A stretch of DNA of 40,583 bases from Rhodospirillales bacterium (GCA_016872535.1 VGZQ01000024.1:1-40583), one strand, 5' to 3'; positions 16,121-23,789 are shown, counted from the first letter of the stretch. Notes: generated from the letters alone by a model not told the origin. Translations and numbers: made by a program.

Positions 16121-17263
16121 TCAGGCGCCGGGCGTTCGCCGGTAGGCGCGGGCCTCGTCGAACATGGCGAGGATGTTTTCGGTCGGAACGTCGTCCTGAA
16201 TGTTGTGGACGCTGTTGAGGACGTATCCGCCGTCCGCGCCCAGAATATCGATCACGCGGCGGACCTCGGCGCGAACCTGATCGGGCGTGCCGAAGGGAAG
16301 TGTTTCTTGCGTGTTGATTCCACCCCAAAAGGCGACACGGTTCCCGAAACGGCTCTTCAAGCCTTCAGGATTCATGTCCGCCGCGGTGACTTGGACCGGA
16401 TTAATGGCGTCGACCCCGATATCGGCAAGATCGTCGATCAGACGCGAAACCGCGCCGCAGCTGTGGTAGAGCAATTTGACGTCGGCCTTGGCCTTGACCG
16501 CGGCGATCATGCGCCGATGGCGCGGCTTGACGAGGGCCCGATACATCTCGGGATCGAACAGGGGCGCCAATTGGGAGGCGAGATCGTCGCCGAAAAAGAC
16601 GATATCGACGTTGCCGGCGCAGAGATCGAGCGCCTTGGTCGCCACCGCGATCCAGCGATCGGCGACCATGTCCATGGTCCGTTCGGAGAACGCGCGGTTT
16701 TTATAGAGGTCTTTCAGCCAATCGCCGAAACCGCGGAGAAACTGGCCTTGGTGGACGACGCCGATGGGGAGGTTGAGAATCACGGCGCGGCCGGTGGCAC
16801 GCGCGGCCCGTGCCCGCTCGCCCAGGTCGCGGTAATACCCGGGGTTGTCGGGGTCGGGCCAATGTCGATCCTCCAGCAGATCGAGCGAGGGCTTTTTCAG
16901 ATTGAAGAAGGGACCGTCGACGTAAAGGTAGTGCCCGTCCTGGGCCTTGCGCCAGGTCGTTCCCCATTCGTCGAGGTACGTGTCGGCGTCGATTTCGCGC
17001 TGATCCCCTTCGTAGGGGCCGAGGCCGAGAAACCGCGTGTCGACTTCGAACCGGTCGAGAACCGATTGGTGGGGAATCGCGAGCCGGCGGGTCTTGGAAT
17101 AGACGACGGTCGGATGCTCGAGGCCGAGGTTTCGTTTCAGCCGATCGTAAGCGGAATCGTAGATGGTCGTTGTGTAGGTTCCGCCAAAATCGATCGGCAC
17201 TCTGTCCGTTTCGCGGTGTGCCAGGGCAGCCAGCACGCGCTCGCGGTGGGAGAGGGTGGGCAT
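16121..17263 (-). CDS. UroD-family (MtoB-like) methyltransferase protein 2
   Basis: A 380-residue UroD-fold protein closely related to the one at 17877. It starts MPTLSHRERVLAALAHRETDRVPIDFGG, the usual opening of this branch. Predicted metal ligands are H267 and C269 (LLYHSCGAV), and the third position is H353 in SVHNIQDDVP rather than a cysteine. INPVQVTAADM and FWGGINTQ are further family signatures. Proteins of this branch include the methoxy-aromatic methyltransferase MtoB, so O-demethylation is possible. ATG 17263 lies 11 bases after the DUF1638 stop; no strong Shine-Dalgarno is seen, so coupling to the upstream gene is likely. It is the last gene of the corrinoid operon. Confidence 0.82.
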   Translation of the reverse strand: MPTLSHRERVLAALAHRETDRVPIDFGGTYTTTIYDSAYDRLKRNLGLEHPTVVYSKTRRLAIPHQSVLDRFEVDTRFLGLGPYEGDQREIDADTYLDEWGTTWRKAQDGHYLYVDGPFFNLKKPSLDLLEDRHWPDPDNPGYYRDLGERARAARATGRAVILNLPIGVVHQGQFLRGFGDWLKDLYKNRAFSERTMDMVADRWIAVATKALDLCAGNVDIVFFGDDLASQLAPLFDPEMYRALVKPRHRRMIAAVKAKADVKLLYHSCGAVSRLIDDLADIGVDAINPVQVTAADMNPEGLKSRFGNRVAFWGGINTQETLPFGTPDQVRAEVRRVIDILGADGGYVLNSVHNIQDDVPTENILAMFDEARAYRRTPGA

Positions 17264-17274
17264 CGGCGCGCCGA

Positions 17275-17865
17275 TCAATGGGTCGCCAGGAATCGCTCGA
17301 AATCGCCGTAACCGGTCTGGCGCATTTCGAACGCGAGGCCGACGCTGACTGCCGCCGATTCGGCCAATTTGCGCAGTTCCGGGTCCTCGCTCTGCGCCAG
17401 GTAGACGACCTTCTTGTACTTGCCGAAGTATTTCTTGCGCAGTTGAGGGAAACGGTCGAGGCCGAGGCCGCGGAACACCAGCTTCTCGAAATGGCGGGCG
17501 AGAAAGTCGGTCAGGAAGAAGCTTCCCGGCTCCTCGGCCATCATACGGCGGAAGTTTTCGGAGCCCGAAAACACCTCGTAACAGTGCGCCCCGCCGATTC
17601 CCTGCACGCCTTCCTCGTCGAGCACGGCCTGGATGCGGCCGCCGCTGCCGCAATCGCTGTAGAGTACGAGGATGTTGGTGTAGGACTTGCGATTGGCGCG
17701 GATCTTGGCGCGGATGCCCTCCGGCAGATTCTCGGGGGTATTGTGAAAATTGGCCGGAAGGCAGGTAACCTCGATGTGCTCCCAGGCGCGCTCACGCACG
17801 AGGCCGAGGATTTCCCGCGCCACGGCGCCGCAGCAGATCACCAGGGTGGACGGCGGGGCGGTCAC
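17275..17865 (-). CDS. DUF1638 domain protein
   Basis: A 196-residue cytoplasmic protein of the DUF1638 family. It opens with LVICCGAVAREI (C11, C12) and has SDCGSGG (C72) and GGAHCYEVFSG (H94, C95), conserved Cys/His positions that could bind a metal or cofactor. Family members tend to occur next to corrinoid-dependent methyltransferases, to my knowledge without a proven role. Here it lies between two UroD-family genes and downstream of the corrinoid protein gene, spaced by 11 bases on each side. That fits a dedicated function in the same methyl-transfer system, perhaps cofactor handling or reactivation. Confidence 0.8.
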   Translation of the reverse strand: MTAPPSTLVICCGAVAREILGLVRERAWEHIEVTCLPANFHNTPENLPEGIRAKIRANRKSYTNILVLYSDCGSGGRIQAVLDEEGVQGIGGAHCYEVFSGSENFRRMMAEEPGSFFLTDFLARHFEKLVFRGLGLDRFPQLRKKYFGKYKKVVYLAQSEDPELRKLAESAAVSVGLAFEMRQTGYGDFERFLATH

Positions 17866-17876
17866 GTGGGCTCGTC

Positions 17877-19031
17877 CTAATGGTAGCGGTGTGCGACGCC
17901 CGTTTCATACATGGCGACGATGTTCTCGGGCGGAACCTCGGCCTGGATATTGTGAACGGCGTTGAGCACGTAGCCGCCGCCCTTGCCGAGAATGCCGATA
18001 ATGCGGCGGGTTTCGTCCGCCACCTCCTTGGCCGTGCCGAAGGGCAGGATGCGCTGGGTGTTGATCCCGCCCCAGAAGGCCATCTTATCGCCGAACTCGC
18101 CTTTCAAGCGCTCCGGTTCCATCTTGGCGGCGGTCACCTGCACCGGATTGAGGGCGTCGATGCCAATCTCGATGAAATGCGGAATGAAGTGATAGACCGA
18201 ACCGCACGAATGGAAGCAGACCTTGGCTCTATTGTTGGTCAGGCTCTTGACCGTCTCGACCATGCGGCGGTGGCTCGGCTTGAAGAACTTCACGTAGATC
18301 GTGTTGGGATCGTACATGCAGCTGTCCTGGGTGCCGAGGTCTTCGCCGAAATAGAAAATGTCGATATTCTCCGGCCCGGCCGCTTCGATCATGTTGCGCG
18401 CCGTATCGCACCAGAAGTCGCACAGCTTGTCGATGAGACGCTGCAGCGCCTCGGGGTTCTTGTAGACGTCCTTGAGATAGCTCTCGAAGCCGCGCATGGC
18501 GTAGCCGCGGTGAATGACTCCGCCCGGAAGATAAAGACAAACCGCATGATCGCCGCGCGCCTTGATCTGCTGGACCCGTTCCTTGACGCCCTTGACCAGG
18601 CCGGGATTCTTGCCGTCGGGCCACGGATACGCCTCGACCCGCTCGACCGTCAGCTTGCCGCCGTGGAACGGCCCGTCCTGATGCAGAAAATGCTGGTCGA
18701 CGTCTTTTTCCGTTCGCTTCCACAGGACGTTGAAGATGTCGATATAGGTGTTGTTGTCGATCCAATGGTCGGGACCGCCCTGATAGGGGCCGGGCTGCAC
18801 GTTGCGCGTATCGACGCCGAACCGCTCGAGGATGGACTCGGCGGGATGGGCCGCGGAATGGATGATCGACATGACGTCGGTCGGCTCGTCGACCTTGAGG
18901 TATTTCTTGAGGCGCTCGTAGCCGGCGAGCGTGATGGTGGTGAACTCCGCGCCGCCGAGATCGATCGGCACCCGATCGGGCTCCTCGTGGTTCAACGCGG
19001 CGAGAATCCGTTCGCGATGGGTCCAGGTCAT
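17877..19031 (-). CDS. UroD-family (MtoB-like) methyltransferase protein 1
   Basis: A 384-residue UroD-fold protein paralogous to the one at 16121. It opens MTWTHRERILAALNHEEPDRVPIDLGG. Predicted metal ligands are H274 and C276 (CFHSCGSV) and H360 (AVHNIQAEVP), the same H-x-C...H pattern as its paralogue and unlike the H-x-C...C of the plus-strand UroD gene. Also present are NPVQVTAAKM and FWGGINTQRILPFGT. AAGGGAG supports ATG 19031, and a longer open frame would run into the corrinoid gene. It directly follows the corrinoid protein gene (31 bases), so it probably methylates or demethylates that carrier. The methyl donor is unknown; methoxylated aromatics or methylamines are candidates. Confidence 0.84.
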   Translation of the reverse strand: MTWTHRERILAALNHEEPDRVPIDLGGAEFTTITLAGYERLKKYLKVDEPTDVMSIIHSAAHPAESILERFGVDTRNVQPGPYQGGPDHWIDNNTYIDIFNVLWKRTEKDVDQHFLHQDGPFHGGKLTVERVEAYPWPDGKNPGLVKGVKERVQQIKARGDHAVCLYLPGGVIHRGYAMRGFESYLKDVYKNPEALQRLIDKLCDFWCDTARNMIEAAGPENIDIFYFGEDLGTQDSCMYDPNTIYVKFFKPSHRRMVETVKSLTNNRAKVCFHSCGSVYHFIPHFIEIGIDALNPVQVTAAKMEPERLKGEFGDKMAFWGGINTQRILPFGTAKEVADETRRIIGILGKGGGYVLNAVHNIQAEVPPENIVAMYETGVAHRYH

Positions 19032-19062
19032 GGCATTGCTCCCTTGCGCCGTTCCGGTCGGT

Positions 19063-19713
19063 TCAGGCCGCCACCGCGGCGGCCATGATCGCCCGGGCTT
19101 TTTCGACCGCCGCCGGCGCGTCCTGGCCGTAGGCATCGGCGCCGATCTTGTCGGCGAATTCCTGGTTCACCGGCGGACCGCCGACCATCACCTTGACCCG
19201 GATGTTGCGGTTCTTGACCGCCTCGCGCACGGCGCTGACGGCCTTCGCCATCTCCGGCATCGAGGTGGTGAGCAGGCCCGACATGGCGATGATGTCGGCC
19301 TCGTTTTCCTGGGCGGCGGAAATAAACGCCTCGGGATCGACGTCGATGCCGAGGTCGATGAGCTTGAATCCCGCGCCCTCGAACATCATGCCGACCAGGT
19401 TCTTGCCGATATCGTGGAGATCGCCCTTGACCGTGCCGATCACGATGGTTCCGACCGGCTTGGCCCCGGTGTTGGTCAGGAGCGGGCGAAGAATGTCGAG
19501 CCCGGCCTTGACCCCCTCGGCGGCCATCAGCATCTCGGGCACGAAGATCGTCCCGGCGGCGAACTTGGCGCCGATTTCGTCGAGCGCCGAGATCAGGCCT
19601 TGATCGAGGACGGTTTTGACGTTGGTGCCGGCATCGACCTCGGCCCGCACCAGACGGGCGACCTCGTCCTCGTCGTAGTCCATCACGGCTTGGCGGATTT
19701 CCTGGATGCTCAT
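19063..19713 (-). CDS. Corrinoid (B12-binding) methyl-carrier protein, MtaC/MtbC/MttC type
   Basis: A 216-residue methyl carrier with the two standard domains. The N-terminal helical cap (about 1-85) includes the GLISALDEIGAKFAAGTIFVPEML-type segment, and the C-terminal Rossmann-like B12 domain (about 88-205) carries D98-L-H100-D-I-G103, where H100 is the lower cobalt ligand. SGLLTTSM (S145) and VGGPPV complete the B12 signature. Such proteins shuttle a methyl group between a substrate-specific and an acceptor methyltransferase. It is the first gene of a four-gene minus-strand operon with two UroD-family proteins and DUF1638. No MttB, MtaB or MtrH partner is visible, and no RamA-type activator. 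Confidence 0.93.
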   Translation of the reverse strand: MSIQEIRQAVMDYDEDEVARLVRAEVDAGTNVKTVLDQGLISALDEIGAKFAAGTIFVPEMLMAAEGVKAGLDILRPLLTNTGAKPVGTIVIGTVKGDLHDIGKNLVGMMFEGAGFKLIDLGIDVDPEAFISAAQENEADIIAMSGLLTTSMPEMAKAVSAVREAVKNRNIRVKVMVGGPPVNQEFADKIGADAYGQDAPAAVEKARAIMAAAVAA

Positions 19714-19747
19714 GGGCGGCGCTTCCTCTCTCCCCGGGGTGGCAATC

Positions 19748-19755
19748 GTATACTA
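19748..19755 (-). promoter_or_regulatory. TAGTATAC element upstream of corrinoid operon
   Basis: On the minus strand this reads TAGTATAC, the same eight bases found at 9781 and, with one change, at 7672. It lies about 35 bases before the corrinoid gene start, in an AT-rich stretch that looks like the operon promoter. It may be a GntR/FCD operator or simply part of the promoter. Confidence 0.25.
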
Positions 19756-19784
19756 AGTCTAACATACAACTGATATATCTGTCG

Positions 19785-19801
19785 CCACATATTTTCTGTG
19801 G
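19785..19801. promoter_or_regulatory. Inverted repeat upstream of corrinoid operon
   Basis: CCACA and TGTGG form a perfect inverted repeat with a seven-base AT-rich spacer. Longer near-matching arms (AACTGATAT at 19768, ATATTAGTT at 19802) lie around it but are not concentric. It sits in the 156-base gap between the corrinoid gene and the Fe-S protein gene and may be an operator for the corrinoid operon. Confidence 0.35.
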
Positions 19802-19869
19802 ATATTAGTTGAGGGAAAGACTCGGTCTTGGGACAACAGCCCGCCGGATTTCGCGCAAACGAGGCCGGA

Positions 19870-20553
19870 TCAGACGACTCCGCTCGCGCGGCGGGCGCGG
19901 AGAAAGGCCCGCATATGAAAGCGGGCCTGGGCGGGGTCGTAGGCATAGGCGCGGCCGATCGGACATGCGTGGCGCGCCCGGCAACCCCGTTCCATGCAGT
20001 CCTGCCCGGCCGGTGACGCGATGTGGCGCGCGCACGCGGGAACGTCATAGGTCTTGCCGTCGAAAGCGCCGACGGGGCAGGCGGAGAGGCACGGCTTGTC
20101 GGCGCACGTCGCGCACGGGCTGGGGCGCGGGGCCGGCTCGGGCAGGATCAGCCGCGCGGCGAAACCGAGCGCGCCGCGATAGGCGTGCCACAGCCCGTAA
20201 TCGGGATGAATGAATATGCCGAGGGGCGACGGATGGCATTCCCCGGCCCGTCCGGCCCAGCGCTGAAAAGGCAGCGGCGGCTTGGCGAAGGGAAACAGGG
20301 CGCGGGCGCCGATCTCGTCCGCCAGCGCGCCGATGCGGTCGCACGACCAGTCGTCGAGCAGATCCTTGTCCGGGTCGCGTTCCCGGCTGAAGTTGCGCCA
20401 CATGTCCGGGCCGGCGTTGCCGACCAGAACCAGGGTGGCGGTGGCGATTCCGGGGGCGAACTCGGGTACACCGTCGCCGTCGCCGGGGTGAAACGCGCCG
20501 CGAAACGCGAACCCGGCCCGCGCGATCGCCGCAACGATGTCCGCGAACAGCAT
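19870..20553 (-). CDS. Double [4Fe-4S] ferredoxin-like protein
   Basis: A 227-residue protein with eight cysteines arranged for two [4Fe-4S] clusters: C147, C150, C155, C159 (CATCADKPCLSACPVGAF) and C174, C186, C191, C197 (the last in ACPIG). The arrangement recalls the C-terminal half of epoxyqueuosine reductase (QueG). The N-terminal part (LVLVGNAGPDMWRNF, then HPSPLGIFIHPDYGLWHAYRGALGF) is conserved in a family of alphaproteobacterial proteins of unknown role. The ATG at 20553 gives a normal length; a GTG 12 codons upstream is the alternative and neither has a clear Shine-Dalgarno. It is upstream of the corrinoid operon on the same strand, separated by a promoter-like gap, so a role in corrinoid reactivation is only a guess. 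Confidence 0.78.
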   Translation of the reverse strand: MLFADIVAAIARAGFAFRGAFHPGDGDGVPEFAPGIATATLVLVGNAGPDMWRNFSRERDPDKDLLDDWSCDRIGALADEIGARALFPFAKPPLPFQRWAGRAGECHPSPLGIFIHPDYGLWHAYRGALGFAARLILPEPAPRPSPCATCADKPCLSACPVGAFDGKTYDVPACARHIASPAGQDCMERGCRARHACPIGRAYAYDPAQARFHMRAFLRARRASGVV

Positions 20554-20614
20554 GCGGGCGATATTACGGAGACAACCCGCCGCCGTCACGTCCGTTCGCC
20601 ACGGCTCGGCCGAA

Positions 20615-21427
20615 TCATCGCGCCGCGGGCGGCGCGACCGAGCCCTTGATGCCGTGGACGTCGAGGATGCGCCGCACGGTACCGTCGGCCTTGGCCTCCT
20701 CGATGAAACGGGAAACGTAAGCGAGGGCCGCCGATTTTTGCCGGGGTACGGCGGGCGCGACGCCGGTGGCGTGGAAGTGCTCCTCCAGCACGCGCGCGCC
20801 GGGAAGCCGCTGGGCGAGCGTTTCGAGTCCCTCCCGGCCCATGGCGACCGCGTCGGCGCGGCCGTCGCGCAAAAGCTCGAACAGCGCGTCGCCCGAGCCG
20901 ACGCCGGTCACCCCTGCGTTCTTGAGCGTCCGCCGGGCGCTGCGGATGGTGGTGGTGTTTTCGACACCGACGACGCGCACGCCCGGCCGGTCAACGTCGG
21001 CGAGAGTACGGATAGTCGATCCCGGCGCCACCAGGTAGGTGCTGACGAACAAGTAATAGTTCGGGCCGAAATCGACCTTCTTGATCCGCTCGGCATCGAC
21101 CGGCAGGAACGCGACATCCCATTCATCCTTGCCGCTCGCTTCCGTCAATTCGCCGGAATTGGGGTAGGCGACGTGGACGACCGGCGCGCCGAGCCTGGCC
21201 GCGAGCTGGGCGCCGAGATCGACCGCGACCCCGCTCGGCCGTCCGCCCGCCGGGTCTTTCACCGACCAGAAGGCGGTTTTGGCCGGCCCGACGCCGACCC
21301 CGACCCGAAGCGCGCCGGTCGGCAGCAACTCGCGCCGCGCTTGGGCGTCGTCGGCCAAGGCGACGGAGGCGAAGATGGTGGAGACCGCCGACAGGATCGC
21401 CGCCGCGAGAAAGATCGATCGGAGCAT
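20615..21427 (-). CDS. Periplasmic solute-binding protein, amino-acid (SBP_bac_3) type, without adjacent permease
   Basis: A 270-residue exported binding protein. The signal peptide covers about residues 1-25 (AAAILSAVSTIFASVALA). The mature part has the family-3 pattern: LPTGALRVGVGVGPAKTAFW, GRPSGVAVDLGAQLAARLG, WDVAFLPVDAERIKKVDFGPNYY and VGVENTTTIRSARRTLKNAGV. Such proteins bind amino acids or other small polar solutes for an ABC importer, but no matching permease or ATPase is next to it. GGGAGGAG supports ATG 21427. It follows livK on the same strand behind a strong terminator, so it is probably an independent unit. It could also be a free-standing binding or sensing protein. Confidence 0.82.
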   Translation of the reverse strand: MLRSIFLAAAILSAVSTIFASVALADDAQARRELLPTGALRVGVGVGPAKTAFWSVKDPAGGRPSGVAVDLGAQLAARLGAPVVHVAYPNSGELTEASGKDEWDVAFLPVDAERIKKVDFGPNYYLFVSTYLVAPGSTIRTLADVDRPGVRVVGVENTTTIRSARRTLKNAGVTGVGSGDALFELLRDGRADAVAMGREGLETLAQRLPGARVLEEHFHATGVAPAVPRQKSAALAYVSRFIEEAKADGTVRRILDVHGIKGSVAPPAAR

Positions 21428-21443
21428 GTTGGGGACTCCTCCC

Positions 21444-21477
21444 AAAAAAAGAACCGGCGGGGGAACCCCGCCGGTTC
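21444..21477 (-). terminator. Intrinsic terminator after livK
   Basis: A perfect 12-bp stem (GAACCGGCGGGG with its complement, bases 21451-21477, three-base loop) is followed on the minus strand by seven consecutive T residues. This is a textbook rho-independent terminator placed 31 bases after the livK stop. It separates livK from the downstream orphan binding-protein gene. Confidence 0.88.
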
Positions 21478-21508
21478 GAACGTGGCCATGATCGCGTCGT
21501 CCCGCGAT

Positions 21509-22783
21509 TCACATCTTGCCTTTTTCCGCCCAGGTCGGCGCCGGATACTTCATCTCGCATGCCGCCAGCTCGAACGGATAGATGGTGCAATACTTGCCGT
21601 TCTGCACCTGCATCAGGATCGGGCGGACCAGCTCGTTCTGGCCATTGGCCCCGAACTTGACGCCGCGATAGGGCACGATCAACTGATCGGCCGGGATGTC
21701 GGTCTGAGTCAGCGCGACCCGGATCTTCTCCGGCTCGGTCGAACCGGCGCGGTTGATCGCGTCCAAGAGCGTCATCATGGCGGTGAACTCGCGCGCCGGC
21801 ACGTCGGAGAGATCCCGTCCGTTGGAGTGCTTCTTGAAGATCGCATTGACCTTCGAGATCATGGGGATGCGCTTTTCGAGGTCCGCGTTGTAGGGCGAGC
21901 GGGTGATCGCGCCTTCCGCGTCCTTGCCCATGGTCGAGATGAAGGTCGGGTCGGTGAACCCGGCGTTCTGCGCCACCAGCAGTTTCGGGTTGTAGTCGAG
22001 TTCTTTGGCCGTGCGCAGCATCAGGAACGTATCCGAGGTGTAGGACGACGGCAGCAGCACGTCGGCGTTGGCGGCCTTGAGGCGCTGGATTTCCGCGGTC
22101 AGCGACGTGGTTTGCGCCTTGTAGGCGATCTTTTCCACCACCTTGATGTTGTTGTCCTTCGCCAACTTTTCCTGGACGCGGGCGCTGTCGGTGCCGAAGG
22201 CGGTATCCTCGTGGACGATGGCGACGGTTTCGATCTTCTTGCCGGTCTTCTTGGTGAAGTCCTTCATGAAGTCGAACATGACGTGGGTGAAATGCTCGTC
22301 GTTGGGCGAAGTGCGGAAGAACCACTTGAGCCCGCGCTGGGTCAGCGCCGGTTGCGACGAGGACCCGTTGACGTAGGGAATGCCGGCGCGCTCGGCCACC
22401 TGGCTGGAAGCCGCGGTAACGCTGGAAAAGTACGCGCCGAACATGACGTGGACTTTTTCCTGGTTGATCAGGCGTTCGGTTTCGCCCTGGCCGACCTCGG
22501 GCTTGCCCTGGTGATCGGCGACGATGAGGCGGACTTTTGCGCCCTTGAGCCCGGGCAGGCCCTTGCTTTTCGCGAGCGGCAGCGGCAGGTCCGCGCCCTC
22601 GTTGACGATCTCGACGGCGGCGCGCATGGCGGCGACGCCGTCAATGCCGACTTGGGCGACGGGACCGGACAACGGCATGAGAACGCCGATCTTCACTTCC
22701 TGCTGGGCGTTGACGGCCGATGTAATAAAGGTGGGCGCGATCAGGGTGAGCGCGAATGCGCTCGCAAGCATTCTGGTTTTCAT
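21509..22783 (-). CDS. livK: Branched-chain amino acid-type ABC transporter substrate-binding protein (LivK family)
   Basis: A 424-residue periplasmic receptor of the type I (peripla_BP_6) fold. A signal peptide spans about residues 1-26 (ALTLIAPTFITSAVNA), followed by QQEVKIGVLMPLSGPVAQVGIDG. Further landmarks are VRLIVADHQGKPEVGQGETERLI, VNGSSSQPALTQRGLKWFFRTSPND and a C-terminal YPAPTWAEKGK. ATG 22783 with GGGAGG upstream is preferred; the frame extends 11 codons without a better site. Receptors of this family bind branched-chain amino acids but also urea, amides and aromatic acids, so the ligand is uncertain. It is divergent from livHMGF and ends at a strong terminator. Confidence 0.9.
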   Translation of the reverse strand: MKTRMLASAFALTLIAPTFITSAVNAQQEVKIGVLMPLSGPVAQVGIDGVAAMRAAVEIVNEGADLPLPLAKSKGLPGLKGAKVRLIVADHQGKPEVGQGETERLINQEKVHVMFGAYFSSVTAASSQVAERAGIPYVNGSSSQPALTQRGLKWFFRTSPNDEHFTHVMFDFMKDFTKKTGKKIETVAIVHEDTAFGTDSARVQEKLAKDNNIKVVEKIAYKAQTTSLTAEIQRLKAANADVLLPSSYTSDTFLMLRTAKELDYNPKLLVAQNAGFTDPTFISTMGKDAEGAITRSPYNADLEKRIPMISKVNAIFKKHSNGRDLSDVPAREFTAMMTLLDAINRAGSTEPEKIRVALTQTDIPADQLIVPYRGVKFGANGQNELVRPILMQVQNGKYCTIYPFELAACEMKYPAPTWAEKGKM

Positions 22784-22919
22784 GGCGATTGACGAGCCTC
22801 CCGGTTCAAGGGCCATTTCGTTGGAATTTCGTTCTTTTTTCTAACGGAACCAGTCGGTAGATTCCAGGGCGCATTAGGTGCCGAAACCGCATAATAATGG
22901 GCGCCAGGGGGTATTTGGG

Positions 22920-23786
22920 GTGACGGGCGAGCTGATACTACAAGCGGTCGTGAGCGGGCTCCTGATGGGGTTGATTTACGCCCTGGTCGCGGTGGGGTTG
23001 AGCCTGATCTTCGGGCTGATGGAAATCGTCAACTTCGCCCACGGCGAATTCCTGATGCTCGCTATGTTCGCGTCTTTTTGGCTGTGGGCGCTGGGCGGGC
23101 TCGATCCGTTGTTATCGCTGCCGCTGGTGGCGGCGCTGCTGGCGGGCCTCGGGCTCGCCACCCATTACGGGATCATCCGCCGCGTGCTGGACGCGCCGAT
23201 GCTGGCGCAGATTTGCGCGACATTCGGACTCGCGGTCGCTCTCCGCGCCGGCGCCCAGTACCTGTGGACACCCGACTTCCGCGTCGTCGGCGATCCCTGG
23301 ATCGCCGGGCGCGTGCAGGTCGGTCCGATCTTCATCGGCCAGCCGCAACTGATCGCGGGCTTCGTCTGCTTGGCCGCGTTCGTGGCGCTGTGGCTGTTCG
23401 TGACCCGCACCGAAACCGGCCTCGCGCTCCAGGCGACCAGCCAGGACCGCCAAGCCGCCGCCATCGTCGGCATCCCGACCGACCGCATGTCGGCGCTCGG
23501 TTGGGCGATCGGTCTCGCGTGCGTCGCGGTCGCGGGTTCGATGCTCTCGACCTTCTTCTATATTTTCCCCGACGTCGGCGTGAACTTCGCGCTGCTTGCG
23601 TTCGTCGCGGTTGCGCTCGGGGGCTTCGGCAGCATCCTGGGCAGTCTGGTCGCCGGGGTGATGATCGGCCTGATCGAATCCCTGGGCGGCCTGTTGATCA
23701 GTCCGTCCTACAAGAACGTCATCGTCTACGCGCTTTATCTTGCCGTGGTCCTGGTCCGGCCCATGGGCCTGTTCGGAAGGTTCTGA
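22920..23786 (+). CDS. livH: Branched-chain amino acid-type ABC permease (LivH)
   Basis: A 288-residue inner-membrane permease with about eight hydrophobic segments. Recognisable LivH patterns are GLLMGLIYALVAVGLSLIFGLMEIVNFAHGEFLML near the start, the TGLALQATSQDRQAAAIVGI cytoplasmic loop (about 178-197) and VALGGFGSILGSLVAGVMIG. I prefer the GTG at 22920, preceded by AGGGGG; an in-frame GTG at 22878 would add 14 residues that look unlike the family. It is the first gene of livHMGF. LivM begins four bases after its stop. Confidence 0.9.
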   Translation: MTGELILQAVVSGLLMGLIYALVAVGLSLIFGLMEIVNFAHGEFLMLAMFASFWLWALGGLDPLLSLPLVAALLAGLGLATHYGIIRRVLDAPMLAQICATFGLAVALRAGAQYLWTPDFRVVGDPWIAGRVQVGPIFIGQPQLIAGFVCLAAFVALWLFVTRTETGLALQATSQDRQAAAIVGIPTDRMSALGWAIGLACVAVAGSMLSTFFYIFPDVGVNFALLAFVAVALGGFGSILGSLVAGVMIGLIESLGGLLISPSYKNVIVYALYLAVVLVRPMGLFGRF

Positions 23787-23789
23787 GCC

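Noticed and set aside
15086-19031. Heme-pathway uroporphyrinogen decarboxylase (HemE)
   Set aside because: Three copies, zinc-type H-x-C motifs and linkage to a corrinoid carrier point to methyltransferase-branch UroD proteins rather than HemE.
20537-22792. A 751-codon open frame on the plus strand opposite livK and the orphan binding protein
   Set aside because: It is the antisense shadow of two genes with signal peptides, clear family motifs and a terminator. The translation is Arg/Gly/Asp/His-rich low-information sequence with no recognisable domain, typical of high-GC DNA.
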